Shown in pieces: positions 34,478-47,261 of a stretch of DNA of 64,000 nucleotides (within the stretch, counting starts at the first letter, position 1; each line of letters opens with the position of its first letter). The position numbers and the translations under genes are program-made. The notes under the pieces were generated by a model that saw only the letters and a program-made list of their open reading frames with translations, was not told the origin of the DNA and did not search any database. Source of the stretch: Riptortus pedestris (Eukaryota; Arthropoda; Insecta; Hemiptera; Alydidae); the NCBI GenBank assembly GCA_019009955.1, contig CM032229.1:2369001-2433000 (forward strand), in the 5' to 3' direction.

Positions 34478-35580
34478 CCCCTTTTCACCCTACACTGAAA
34501 AATTACGTAAATGATTTTTTTAAGCTTATAAATCATTTAGCAAACTCGCATTTAATAAGTAAGTCCTAGACCTTTGGCTTCTTATTTATTTAAGGAGTTC
34601 CTAAATATAAACTGTTTACTTGCTTAGATGGGCACTACAATATGCTCAAATATATTGTGGAACATTTTTTTTAAAAAAAGTTATGCTTAAATACATTTAA
34701 TTTTTCATAAATCTCATCGGTAAACCCAAATTGGATATTTTTTAAAAACATCCATGATTTACCACAATTAGTGATGAATTGCAAGAATGTACGAATACTT
34801 TTGTACTGCAGGCAAGTTTCAATAGCTTATATTCAGGCCAAAGTTTGCTGAATACAGTATTTTAAAAGTCAATCACTCTATTACATAAATAAAATAATTC
34901 AATATTACTTACTACAAGATTTTGAAATCCAGTTTCAGTGATTGCAGAAATAGTAAATTATATTTCAAACTAAGTTTTTTGCTTAAGCTTGTCTTGATAT
35001 TTTTCTGCTATTCCTCAAACCTCGTTAGTTCCTGTTGAAGATTGGTAAGAACAAAAGAATCTAATGTTTTCAAGGAAATAATGTATAGGGTCAGAGATTT
35101 GAAACTTCTTCATTTATGTAATTATTTATATTAAAGAAAAGTAAACAATTGATACTCAAAATAATAAAATATTCTTACAAAATTGTCTAAAAAAAGCAAT
35201 GGGTGATCGGCTAACTCAGAGGAGTTGAGCCATTGATCACATTATCTGATATGTTATCTGTGTCAGATACCAAATACAGATGTTATCTGTGCACTTATCA
35301 ATGTGTGTAATTCACCACAAGATATTTAGGAACAAAGAGCTTGGTATAAAGACAGCTGCGAGTAACTTCTTCGGGCACTATGGAGTATTTAATCCGCCGA
35401 AATGGTAAAGATTTAAGTTTTTCTATATAACTTTGAGACCTAGAATTATAAGGGTTCCTATAGAGCGTGTAATTGAACAAGTTGTAAAAAACTTCATTTG
35501 AGTAATCCCGATGCCGACATTTTAACATAACTTTATACTATGAAATTACCATTAACACAATACCACTATTGTGTAAACCG
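34478..35580. other. Unassigned intergenic sequence
   Basis: No supported gene. A 76-codon minus-strand frame (35298-35528) has no recognisable domain. Confidence 0.4.
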
Positions 35581-35584
35581 GCTT

Positions 35585-36790
35585 GATGAAGAAAATCTCA
35601 TGATCATTATGGCGTAACAGGTGGCCATTGATAATAGCCGACATCTCAAACTCGTTAAAGTTAACTTGATGAAGACACTTTCATGATGACTGTAGCGTAT
35701 GAGGTGCCCATTGATAATAGCGGTCATCTCAGTCTCGTTAAAGTTATCTTGATGAAGACACTTTCATGATCACTATAGCGTAAGAGGTGCCCATTGATAA
35801 TAGCGGTCATCTCAGTCTCGTTAAAGTTATCTTGGTGAAGACACTTTCGTGATGACTGTAGCGTATGAGGTGCCCATTGATAATAGCGGTCATCTCAGTC
35901 TCGTTAAAGTTATCTTGGTGAAGACACTTTCATGATCACTATAGCGTATGAGGTGCCCATTGATAATAGCGGTCATCTCAGTCTCGTTAAAGTTATCTTG
36001 GTGAAGACACTTTCATGATCACTATAGCGTATGAGGTGCCCATTGATAATAGCGGTCATCTCAGTCTCGTTAAAGTTATCTTGATGAAGACACTTTCATG
36101 ATGGCTATAGCGTATGAGGTGCCCATTGATAATAGCGGTCATCTCAGTCTCGTTAATGTTATCTTGATGAAGACACTTTCATGATCACTACAGCGTATGA
36201 GGTGCCCATTGATAATAGCGGTCATCTCAGTCTCGTTAAAGTTATCTTGATGAAGACACTTTCATGATCACTACAGCGTAAGAGGTGCCCATTGATAATA
36301 GCGGTCATCTTCGTCTCGTTAAAGTTATCTTGATGAAGACACTTTCATGATGACTATAGCGTAAGAGGTGCCCATTGATAATAGTGGAGATCTTCGTCTC
36401 GTTAAAGTTATCTTGATGAAGACACTTTCATGATGACTATAGCGTAAGAGGTGCCTTTTGATAATAGTGGAGATCTCAGTCTCGTTAAAGTTATCTTGAT
36501 GAAGACACTTTCATGATGACTATAGCGTAAGAGGTGCCTTTTGATAATAGTGGAGATCTTCGTCTCGTTAAAGTTATCTTGATGAAGACACTTTCATGAT
36601 GGCTATAGCGTAAGAGGTGCCCATTGATAATAGCTGTCATCTCAGTCTCGTTAAAGTTATCTTGATGAAGACACTTTCATGATGGCTATAGCGTAAGAGG
36701 TGCCCATTGATAATAGCTGTCATCTCAGTCTCGTTAATGTTATCTTGATGAAGACACTTTCATGATCACTACAGCGTATGAGGTGGTCAT
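35585..36790 (+). repeat. 83-bp tandem array
   Basis: About 14 units of 83 bp contain CTCGTTAAAGTTATCTTGAT and AGACACTTTCATGATCACTA. The first and last units are diverged. It lies about 0.9 kb beyond the stop codon of the LRR gene. Confidence 0.95.
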
Positions 36791-37677
36791 ATATAATTAT
36801 AATCGGTTATGTTATCTTGATAAAGAACATACCATGATCACTTTAGTGCATAAAGAGTTCATAGCGCATAAGATAATATTGGCACATAATTTCTGAACTT
36901 CATTAAAATTATATATAGTTTTTAAGATCTATACAGTGTAAAGAGGCTATAAGTGATAACTGCCGCCAGTAACTTCATCATTGAAGTTATTTAAACGCCA
37001 AGAACTTAAAGACCACTTTAGAGATGTTGTTATCCTTTGATGAGCTTAAACTGATTGAACTTATCCTACGCTTAATTCTAATAGTTACTGAGTGACCGCA
37101 CTTGCTGACTTTAGTTTCTAGTCTCATTAAAATCATCCTAAATTTATAGGTTTATGTGATTACTATTCGGTCTCTATTATTATGGTTTTGCAGTAATAAT
37201 GAAGTCACCGTTAAAGTTGTGATTCGATTTTTATTTGTTTTACACGTCCAATATGATCCAGTACAGTAGTGAAAATATCTTCGAAAACGTTTTTCTGTAC
37301 TCTTTAGTACTAAGTGCATAGTGTTTGGAAAGTTTGAATTAATTTGTGTGATATATACTGCAGTGTAGAATATGTGTGATATTTGTGAACATCCTTTTCA
37401 CAGTAATTCAGATTAATGAACATTTCTTCTGATTTTTATATATTGACAAAGCCCCATAGGTTTTGATATTGTCGATGCCTCTTCAGTATCATACACATAT
37501 TCGCAGAATTATTGAATAATTTTCAATAATGTAGATAAGCCCATGTATGAACTTCAATAACACCTTAAGCTTTCAGCTGAGAGAGTGCTAGAGAACAGCC
37601 CAATTCTGGCAGCATTGCTGGTCGAGACTCGAGCATCCAGGCTCAAGGGCGATTTGAGCAAGAACTTTGACCGGTTG
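36791..37677. other. Downstream flank / 3' UTR region of the LRR gene
   Basis: AT-rich and non-coding. A minus-strand AATAAA at 37230-37235 is a candidate poly(A) signal about 440 bp after the stop. Confidence 0.4.
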
Positions 37678-38251
37678 TCAAGAGGTCGGAGAGCCATCCA
37701 GGTGCAGTATTTCGGAGTTCTTGCACATCTCATCTATAGTGGATATAGACATCTTGTCGGCTACGTTGCACATGCTCTCAGACGTTGGGGGTTTGCTCTT
37801 GGCAGCGTAGGCAGAGCCGTGATTCCTGTTGTAGAGGAGTCCTGCAACAACAGCTGCCATTGTTATAGCTAGCAATGCTACAGCTGATCCAGCAGCTATC
37901 AGTCCCAGCTGGGTGCGGTGGGTCAGAGCTAAGCCTGTCAACCCATTCTCTTTGAAGTCGAGCCCTGAGCCGCAAAGGCTCAGCTCCTCTGTGGTCAGGG
38001 TGTCGAACGTCCTGCCCCGGAGATGGAAAGGCAAGAAGCAGGTGCCATGCTTGAGCCAACTGGAGTTGGAGGCCATCTTCAGCATTGGCAGGATATGACA
38101 GAGGTCGCAAGCCCACGGATTATCTCCTAGGTAGACCGTAGCCACTGATTCCAGCCGCCTCGTCGTCCGCTCGTCGAGGAAGTTCAAATTGTTTCCCGAA
38201 ATATCCAACATTTGTAGATTCGTGACAGGAGTTAAGAGTTGAAATGGCAAC
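37678..38251 (-). CDS. LRR protein, terminal exon: last LRRs, LRRCT, transmembrane helix, tail
   Basis: The acceptor ATTGTTTCAG precedes GTTGCCATTTCAAC. The first base completes a split AG/G arginine codon with the previous exon. It encodes 190 residues to TGA at 37678-37680: two LRRs, a four-cysteine LRRCT cap, a 25-residue hydrophobic helix and a serine-rich tail. Confidence 0.92.
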
Positions 38252-38317
38252 CTGAAACAATGAATAACATTTTTCATTTATTTGGCAAAAAACTTCCACT
38301 TGAAAAAAGAAGTCAAA

Positions 38318-38375
<58 letters not shown>

Positions 38376-39234
38376 GAAAATTGTAACCTCTGTATGTACA
38401 TTTATTTTTTTCACGAAATTTAACTATAACTTTTCGTTTCACATGTCATGGACACCAGAACTGCATTTTGTTTCTTTGGTGTCTGTTTGTTCGCTACCTT
38501 TTCACACAAACTACTGAACCAAATTTTATGCAACATGGTAGGTATATTACTACTAACCCAACTTAGACTTTAGGCTATGTTAATATTTACTGAGGTAAAC
38601 AGGAGTGGGGGTTGTAAGGGAGGCCTGACATTAAAAATAGCAATATTTCGTTTCCTATTGGGATTTCGGCAAATATGCGCATTACAAAAGTTGTTTATTT
38701 TGTTATTTAGAGTAACCGAACTAAATAAAACTTGGTACGTGTATTAGGAAAACGCCTTCATTATAACAAGCCATACCAACATCTCTAGGGATGGGCAGGA
38801 GTGGGGGTTGTAAGGGCGGTCTGAAATAAAAAATATCCGCATTTCGTTTTCTATTGGGTTTTCTGCAAATATGCACATGCCAAAAGTTGTTCATTTTGTT
38901 ATTTAGAGAAATTTTCTCAACAATTCTATTCAATATGAACTACCAGGTACCACCGGGAAAAAATAATAAAAATGTATGTTAATATTTTGTTCTTAATAAT
39001 TCAAATCTACGCATAACGCACAGGAAACGGGAAATATGACAATATGGAGGACAGTGGAGTCTTACATAAAAAAATAATTTTATTATTAACAAATCCACAG
39101 TAACGACGGATATTAACCCTAAACACTGGAACGGGTAAATGCCAAAATATTGTGCAAAGTAAAGTCTTGCCAAAAAAATACCATCACCATTCAGCCTCAA
39201 ATGAATTCCCGGGGGAAGCCGGATATCTGAGCTA

Positions 39235-39274
<40 letters not shown>

Positions 39275-41989
39275 ATATATATATATATATATATATTTAT
39301 AATTGTAACCTCTGTCTGTACATTGATTTTTTCACGAAATTTTCACGATAACTTTTCGTTTCACATGTCATAGAAACCATAACTGTATTTTGTTTCTTTG
39401 GTGTCTGCTTGTATGTTTGTTACCTTTTCACGCATAAATGGCTGAACCAAATTTTATGAAACATGGTATACCCCCATAGACCCTACTACTACCCCAACAT
39501 AGACTTTAGCTTTAGGCTATGTTAATATCCTCTGAGACGAAATGGAGGGGGGGGGTTTGTAAGGGAGGCCTGAAATTAAAAATAGCAATATTTCGTTTCC
39601 TATTGGTTTTTGGGCAAATATGCACATGATAAAATTTGTTTACTGTGTTATTTAGAGTAACTTTTGTTATATTTATTTTTGTTGTATAACAAAGTATAAA
39701 CGAGATATACACTAAAATCTAAAGGGGCAGTTAACTATTTTATTGGGCACTAACGGTTGAACCGACCTTAACAAAACTAGGCATGTGAATTAGCATTAAT
39801 TCTTCCATGATTATAAGCTATATTACAAGTTTTAGGTTCAAACGGGAGTGGGGGTTATAAGGAGGGTCTGAAATAAAAATTAGCAATATTTCATTTTCTA
39901 TTTGTTTTTCGGCAATCGTGCGGATAACAAAAGCTGTTTACTTTTTTGTTTAGAGTAACTTTTGTTTTATACTTTTTTTTTTGTAAAATAAGGTATGAAA
40001 CAAGTAATTTGCGTAGAAATATGGATATGCTCAACAGTTCATTCCAATATGAACTACCCGGTACCTCACCAGGATAAATTAATTCAAATCCATGTTAAAA
40101 TTTTATGCTTAATAATTCAAATTTTTGTTTTTTTTTAACGCTAACAACAGATTGCACAATGTAAAGTATACCCCCCCCCCCTCTTCTCTTATCCCAAACA
40201 TTAATTCATGAGAAACGCTGGTTTTCCCTATGTGTATTAAATACTTTATTTAATTAAAACTTGAAAAATATTTTGAAACAGTTTTAGTATTGTGAAGATA
40301 TTATAATCTGATTTGTTAATATAATTTAATGTATTACAGGATTGATTGAGGTGTGGGGTGGGGGTTACTTCCTTTGTCGTATCTGTTCTGCCGCTTCTCT
40401 GCCGATCCCATATTGGTCTATGTATACATGATGATTAATACTTATACTTTTATCAATGTAGTGCTATTCTCAGGAATGTGAATTTGTTTAATTATCATAA
40501 ATAAATAATTTAAAAAGATGAGCATGAGGGTATGTACACCCAGCTATTTCTGGTATTTATTAACTCAGCTCTCTTAATATATAATACATTTTACTATGTA
40601 CCAATAGAATATACAGGTTTCAATTGAGACTTACAAAAGATTATTTTTAATAGCGGTTATGACGTACCTAAAACAACTGTCACCGTTCGGCTTTGTATCA
40701 CATCAAGGGAAAGGAACATTTATTCATACATGGTTTGGAAGACAGAATACTTTCTACAATTATGAATTATATGGTCCATTACGTTATTAAAAAAAATATA
40801 TGTACAGGAGACGGGAAATATATTCAGGACAGTGAAGTCTTAAATAACAATTTTATTATTTACAAGTCCACAGCAACGACGGGTAAAACCCTAAACACTG
40901 GGACGGGGAAATGTCAAAATATTGTGCCAATGTTGTGCGTTGTGTAAAGCCTTGCCAATACTATCATCATTCAGCCTCAAATGAATTCCCGGCCGAAGCC
41001 GGGTACCTTCGCTAGTATAGATAAAAAATGGTCTCTCCTTTAACACGTTGACTTCGGAGATTTTCAACAACATTTGTTAGTGGGGCGGAAACGTTTTTTT
41101 TTGTTAATTAGTTTCGTTTTACTTTACTTTAACTGTATATTATAAATTGTATCATCTTTTAATTGGTTTCCGCGAAAAAACCGCTGAACGACACGTTGTC
41201 GACAACCGCACATGGAAAGCACCATACTCTCTAGTAGTCTAATAATGTAATTCACGTTATTACTTAGAAAACCGTAAAATTCTTCAATCAAATTCAAATT
41301 CTTCGACTCCCTTACCCATCATGACAATCCCCTCTACTCCTCAACCACCCCACCCAGCAGCCGATGTATTGGCCGAGGACCGATGTGGACGAGCCTCTCG
41401 TCGATCTCGTTCGGCTCGAGGAGGAACCCCCTCCTCCACCATAACACACAACCACCCATTCACACAAAGGGCTTAGTGCCATAAAGCACATTTAATATAG
41501 TTTAGGTAGTATTGTTTTAATTAGGTTAGGTCTAGTTTTTTTTTTTTAACATATCTTCGAGAATGCTTACGATTCGCCGCATTAGTTTAGTTTAGCTTAA
41601 CCTAGCGTAGTAACATTAGGAATAGTTTATTTTGCAATTTCACAACCAAAACTTGTTTTGGGCTTTAAATTCCTCCCTGACATGGTAAGGCTACTTTCAT
41701 CTTTTCTTCTTATCTTCTCTCCTACTATCCCTTTCCCTTCTTCTTTCGTTTTCCTCTATCCTTACACCCCTCCCGGTACCGGGAATCTCCAATCCTTAGC
41801 TCTATTCCAAATCTACACCTCTTCAACCCTCCCTTAAAATAGAGCTTCCTGCTCAGGAGAAGAGAAACTACCTTCACCTCCCTAGGTTTGATAGACCTAT
41901 TCTTACCGACCAAGGCACAGGTATACTAGGGCCTCAGATAAAAAAAAATGTTGCTTTACTCAGGTGACTTAAAGTTGGTCACTTTACTT

Positions 41990-42043
<54 letters not shown>

Positions 42044-44140
42044 TGTGAGTGTGTGTGTGTGTGTGCGTGTGCGTGTGTGTGTGTGTAGTATTTACAGACT
42101 ATTTAGTGTACGCCTGGTAATTGATGTTGTGAACAGGGAAACCTGATTCCACGGAACCGAACAAGGAAATAAGAGGGTCATAAATACATGCAGTTGTTTC
42201 ACATTGCCTTCAGCATGAGACCATTTAGCAATAAATATGAAGACAGACATGAGTGGAGAAAATTCTATTCAATTCTATTTAGAGTTGTTAGATAGCAATC
42301 CCTCGGTTGCCTGCATAAGCTGACAAATGATAGACTGTTAGCTAGTACGAATATGAAGACTACAACATTAATCTACCCTCCAGTCTTGCCCCCCTGACAT
42401 GTAAGTGTGAATTTAGACAAGGAGCTCAATATATATATAGTCGTGTGTGTGTGTGTATGTGTTGTCAGTATCTGATACCTGTTTAGGCCATTGTATGATA
42501 GGTTTAGATGTATAAGGCGTCCAACAGGTGCCAGCAATCCTAAAGGTAAGCCTCCCCTCATATCCACCTCAGCCAGACCCAGCCGCTCCAGCCTCCTCGT
42601 CACCTACAACACAATACATATCATAATTTAAACAGTCTATATAAATATACACAAATAATTTACCACTATCCACTGACGTAAGAGTCGCCGCATTAAATAA
42701 ATCATTTTCTTCACTTCCTGGGATTATCCTATGAAGACGAATTGGTGTTGGAGCTAGCTATGTCTCTTCTGATGTTTTGTTACATTTATTCTCGTTTATT
42801 GATTTTCGTTAACGAAAGAGAATGAGGTATATATTACGTTACACTAAACAATATGTGATAATTCTTATGTTATTATTATTATTATTTATTAAATTCCACT
42901 TTTTGCAACTAAAGCTAATTGGGACGGGTTATCTACAGGTTACCACCCTTTTCTAGCCAGAGTGGGACTTGGGATTTTATTTAATGAATTTCGTCACTAA
43001 TTAAATTCCCTTGCCCAGGCGAGAATCGAACTCGCCACTCTAGAATTACCATGTGAGATTAAAGGCAACGCTTTAACTCACATGGCTAACCTGAGCCCCC
43101 CAATTCTTATGTTATACTACGAAATATCCAGTTGACAAATTAATGAAAGTCTATCCTATTGTATAACAGCCCGAGAGGCCAAACCCTCCCGCCTATAGAT
43201 CTTAATAAAGTCCGTCACGCAGGGGCTGCGTTAACAAAGATGTCCTACGTATTTGCATTTCCGCAAAACGTAAAAGGTCATTGAGAGCAACATTTGGTAT
43301 TAATTATGGACTTAAAATAAAGTGCTTCATAATAGAACAGCTTATTGTAAATATGTCATGAGTATGATTGGTTTACTGATGGCCGAAAACAAAAAATGCA
43401 AATATCTTGGTTAATAATCAAGATAGTGGAAAAAAGTACATGGAAATATTTGTAGACCATTACATTAGCAATAAGATTGGTTAGTCAAGGGAAATCTGCT
43501 AACAATGGTGCTCCAATACGCTTTTATATTAAAATTTGCATTTTTTTGTTTTGTTTTTATCTATCTATTATTTTAGCTTCTTAAACTTAGAAAACTATTT
43601 TAACTTTTAATAGTATATAATTTTATTTTTTATTTTGTGTAATACTCAAGAGACCTTCATTATACGAAATACATGCAAATATGTCCTGGTGACCCCCGCC
43701 CCCATCTTAAGGTTTCGACTACTAAACTGATTCATTGAGATAACAATTATTGTGGCTTGTTTTTAATAACAGTACTAGATATAGTAAATATGTTTCAATA
43801 AATGTATTAGGTTATATTGAGATATATTTTAGTAATTGATTTTATTTCCGGTGTGAGGCTGGCAGACCTGTTTGTTTACATTTCTAACGCTTCCCGTCGG
43901 CAGGTTGTTGTGTTACAAGTATGTAAATTTATCTACTACTGAACTTAGCAAGGGAAATCTGCTTATTTTACGGAGCCCCTGCGTGACGGACTTTTTTTAA
44001 TTATCTTGAATATGCATTCTTTTTTCCGCATTTTTCTTGATTTTCTTTTGTACATTTTTAATGTATTCCTTTTATTTTCTAATGAATTAGCTTTTATATT
44101 TAATTTTATTATAAAAATGCATGTGATAAATTGATTGATG

Positions 44141-44176
<36 letters not shown>

Positions 44177-47100
44177 CGTGTATATAGATTATAAATGCTT
44201 CATGTGATTAAATAATAAGTTTGTTCTTATTATTTTAAATATTAAATAATTATGTTTCAAAGTTCAAATGATGAAGTCTTCTTTTTATTGTACTTCATTG
44301 TTTTTTAGTTAGATATTAGAGAACCGAATTTTTATAAAATGGTAGAATACTGATTTTTATTTGAATTGACGTGGGTGATTTGAAAAATAATTTATGACTG
44401 GTCTGTTGGTTTTTCTTTTTGTTTCCGTTTGAAATCTAATTCACTATTCTTCTTTTTAATTTCCTTATGAAGAAAATAAGTTTCTTTTTTTTTCTTTCGA
44501 TTTTTTACCCCAATTGTTATTGGTTTATGCACGTTATTAAGCTAAGTAACGGTAAGGACAATAATTATCATTCTCATTTTCCCTTAAATTCTATGAAAAT
44601 ATAATATGAAAACATTTAGACTATGATTAAGAACAAGAAAACGACGTTTTGGGGCATTTATTACAATGAGGCATAAATCGGATTGAAGATAGGAAAATCA
44701 AAAACATATACTAACCCTAAGATTTATTCAAATATAAATTTCTATGAAAATTGTTGATGTCTTTGTTCATTTTCACCCAAGAATTCGACGGAATTAGGGT
44801 TTAATAGGGGGTCGTATTAAAATATTCTTCACCCGTCCAGGGGTAAAAAAAAACAATTGTACAGGACTTTGTTTATCTTAAAAATATTTGATCTCTATTA
44901 CCCCCATTTAGGAATACATATTTTACATAACTTTCCAAAAGAACTTGTCAATATATTTATTTAATACCACATTTTGAACTTGAATTTGTTGATAAGTTGT
45001 AAATTAGTTTAAAGCTGATTATTATAAGCGTTTTTATTTCTCCTGGAGATTTATGGTTCTACTTACTTAAAGTTATAATTTTAAATTTTACTTTGTGAAT
45101 GCTCAGAAGGGTGAAACGTTTGACAGTTTAAAATTAAAGATGGCTTAATTGAGACCTTAAGATCCTTTCAATTTGAACTTGACAATGCATTTATGTTATA
45201 ATTAATTTCCAACTTGTCAATATATTTATGTTATACTTCATTTTGAACTTGTCAATATATCTATACTATACTTCATAATGAGAGGGATAATGCTGTATAC
45301 TTCATTTTGGGAGGGATAATTCTTTATACTTCATTTTGGGAGGGATAATTCTTTATACTTCATTTTGGGAGGGATAATTCTTTATACTTCATTTTGGGAG
45401 GGATAATTCTTTATACTTCATTTTGGGAGGGATAATTATTTATACTTCATTTTGGGATGGATAATTATTTATACTTCATTTTGGGAGGGATAATTATTTA
45501 TACTTTGTTTTGAGAAAGGTAATTATTTATACATCATTTTGAATGGGATAATTCTTTATACTTAATTTCGAAAGGGATAAAAACAGAAGAAAATTGGCTA
45601 TTATTCTTCTAATATCTAGGCATGGAATACAAGCTAAGTATTGTCAATTACCTGTAGAACTTGTATGAACTCTTCAATTCTGATATTGTTACCATTGAGG
45701 TAGAGAGCTCGGAGAGTGTGTGCCAAGGGCTGGAAGGTTATAGGTTCCAATCTATCCAGCTTGTTGTAGCTTAGGTCGAGCTCCTGGAGACAGGTCAGGT
45801 TATCCAGTGCATGGCTCGTCACCTTGGCGATGTGGCTTCGTCCCACGTTCAAGTACTCAAGTCTGTTCTGGAGAACATTAAGTCTTGTCATTTTGATAGA
45901 AATTTACAAACGCAGATAACATCTCAATAATGACACTTTTTATTGTTGAAGGCATGAATATAAAAAAAATAAACATGCTCTCATTCGTTTATTTTTATTT
46001 GGGTCAGATCGTTTCATATGACTTCTAGCCAGGAGCAGAACTACCATATAAAAATAGAGGCCAACACTGATAGCTAACATTATGCAGCTGATCTAATCAG
46101 CTGTTTTCTAGAAACTTCCAAAATGTAGAATGATCAGGGGAGACATGCGCACAAAGAGTTTCAAACTATTGTTTATAAAAATAACAACAAAACGCTCAAA
46201 TTAAAATTTGAAATAATACATTTTTACTGGTGTTGCTATCAGGTTCAAATGCAGTTCAGATAGTAACGAAAAAAGTGTTTTTTTGTGACTTTGTTCTCTT
46301 TAGTACCGATTATTCTTCATATTCCATAATATTTTTAAGTTCATAATGATTTGACCTTGTGAAGCAATTACACATGCAGTGTTAATTTTGTATTAAATTG
46401 GAGTTTCCCATAAGAAGCGTTTATAGGACATGAAACATGCGCTCGAATTAAATCATCAGTGTTTTCTTAGTTGAACTTCTGCTCCTGTACATACGATTAT
46501 AAAAGTAATTAATGTTCGAGTTTATGAAGGAATGTTTTATTTTGTCAGAATGAAGCCATCCGCAAAGGCTGCAATTAATATTTGATTTAAATTTGTCAAT
46601 TGCGAAAGTCGATGTTTGAATCCAAGAAATATGTAAACAGTTAATACCATTTGGTCTTCTTGAACTTTGATTTTTGTGAATCACTAGATTAGGTGTCATT
46701 AAATATGCTTAGTAGTTAATGAGTAAGGAAGTATGTGCTCATATATGTGCATATAAAACTGGTCTATTGGGAGAGAGTCAAGTATTCATGGCCACCATGC
46801 ACTATCGATTACACTCTATGTCCACAATGCATATTTCCTATTTATCATATCGTATATAAATAAATAAATAAAATCCCTCTTGTGTAACAATTTCAAACCG
46901 AAAGAAATATAGCATAAAGTTACCACCTAGTATTGTGACCTGAAGCGATACCTGTGACTGGAATGTGCCCTCTAGAACGACAGGGAAGTGATTTCCATCT
47001 AGATAGAGAGTCTCCAGTTTCCTGAGATCCTTGAACTCCTCCTTGTCTAGATACTTGAATTGGTTATCCCCAAGGTCCAGGTGCGCTAGGTTTGATAGCA

Positions 47101-47205
47101 GACTGTAAATGTGAGGGTTCATGTTCCGAAGATTGCAGCTGCGGCAAGAGAACGTCACCAGCTCCTTCAAAAACATAAACGCAGACCAACTGATTTCAAT
47201 ATCAA

Positions 47206-47261
<56 letters not shown>

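Noticed and set aside
37778..38116. Alternative 112-codon minus-strand frame over the LRR terminal exon
   Set aside because: It is out of frame with the LRRCT cysteines and the transmembrane helix, which fit the longer frame and the split arginine codon.
42880..43105. Possible tRNA gene (A and B boxes)
   Set aside because: No cloverleaf with anticodon and acceptor stems can be drawn. The promoter is followed by a body shared with other copies, so it is a SINE.
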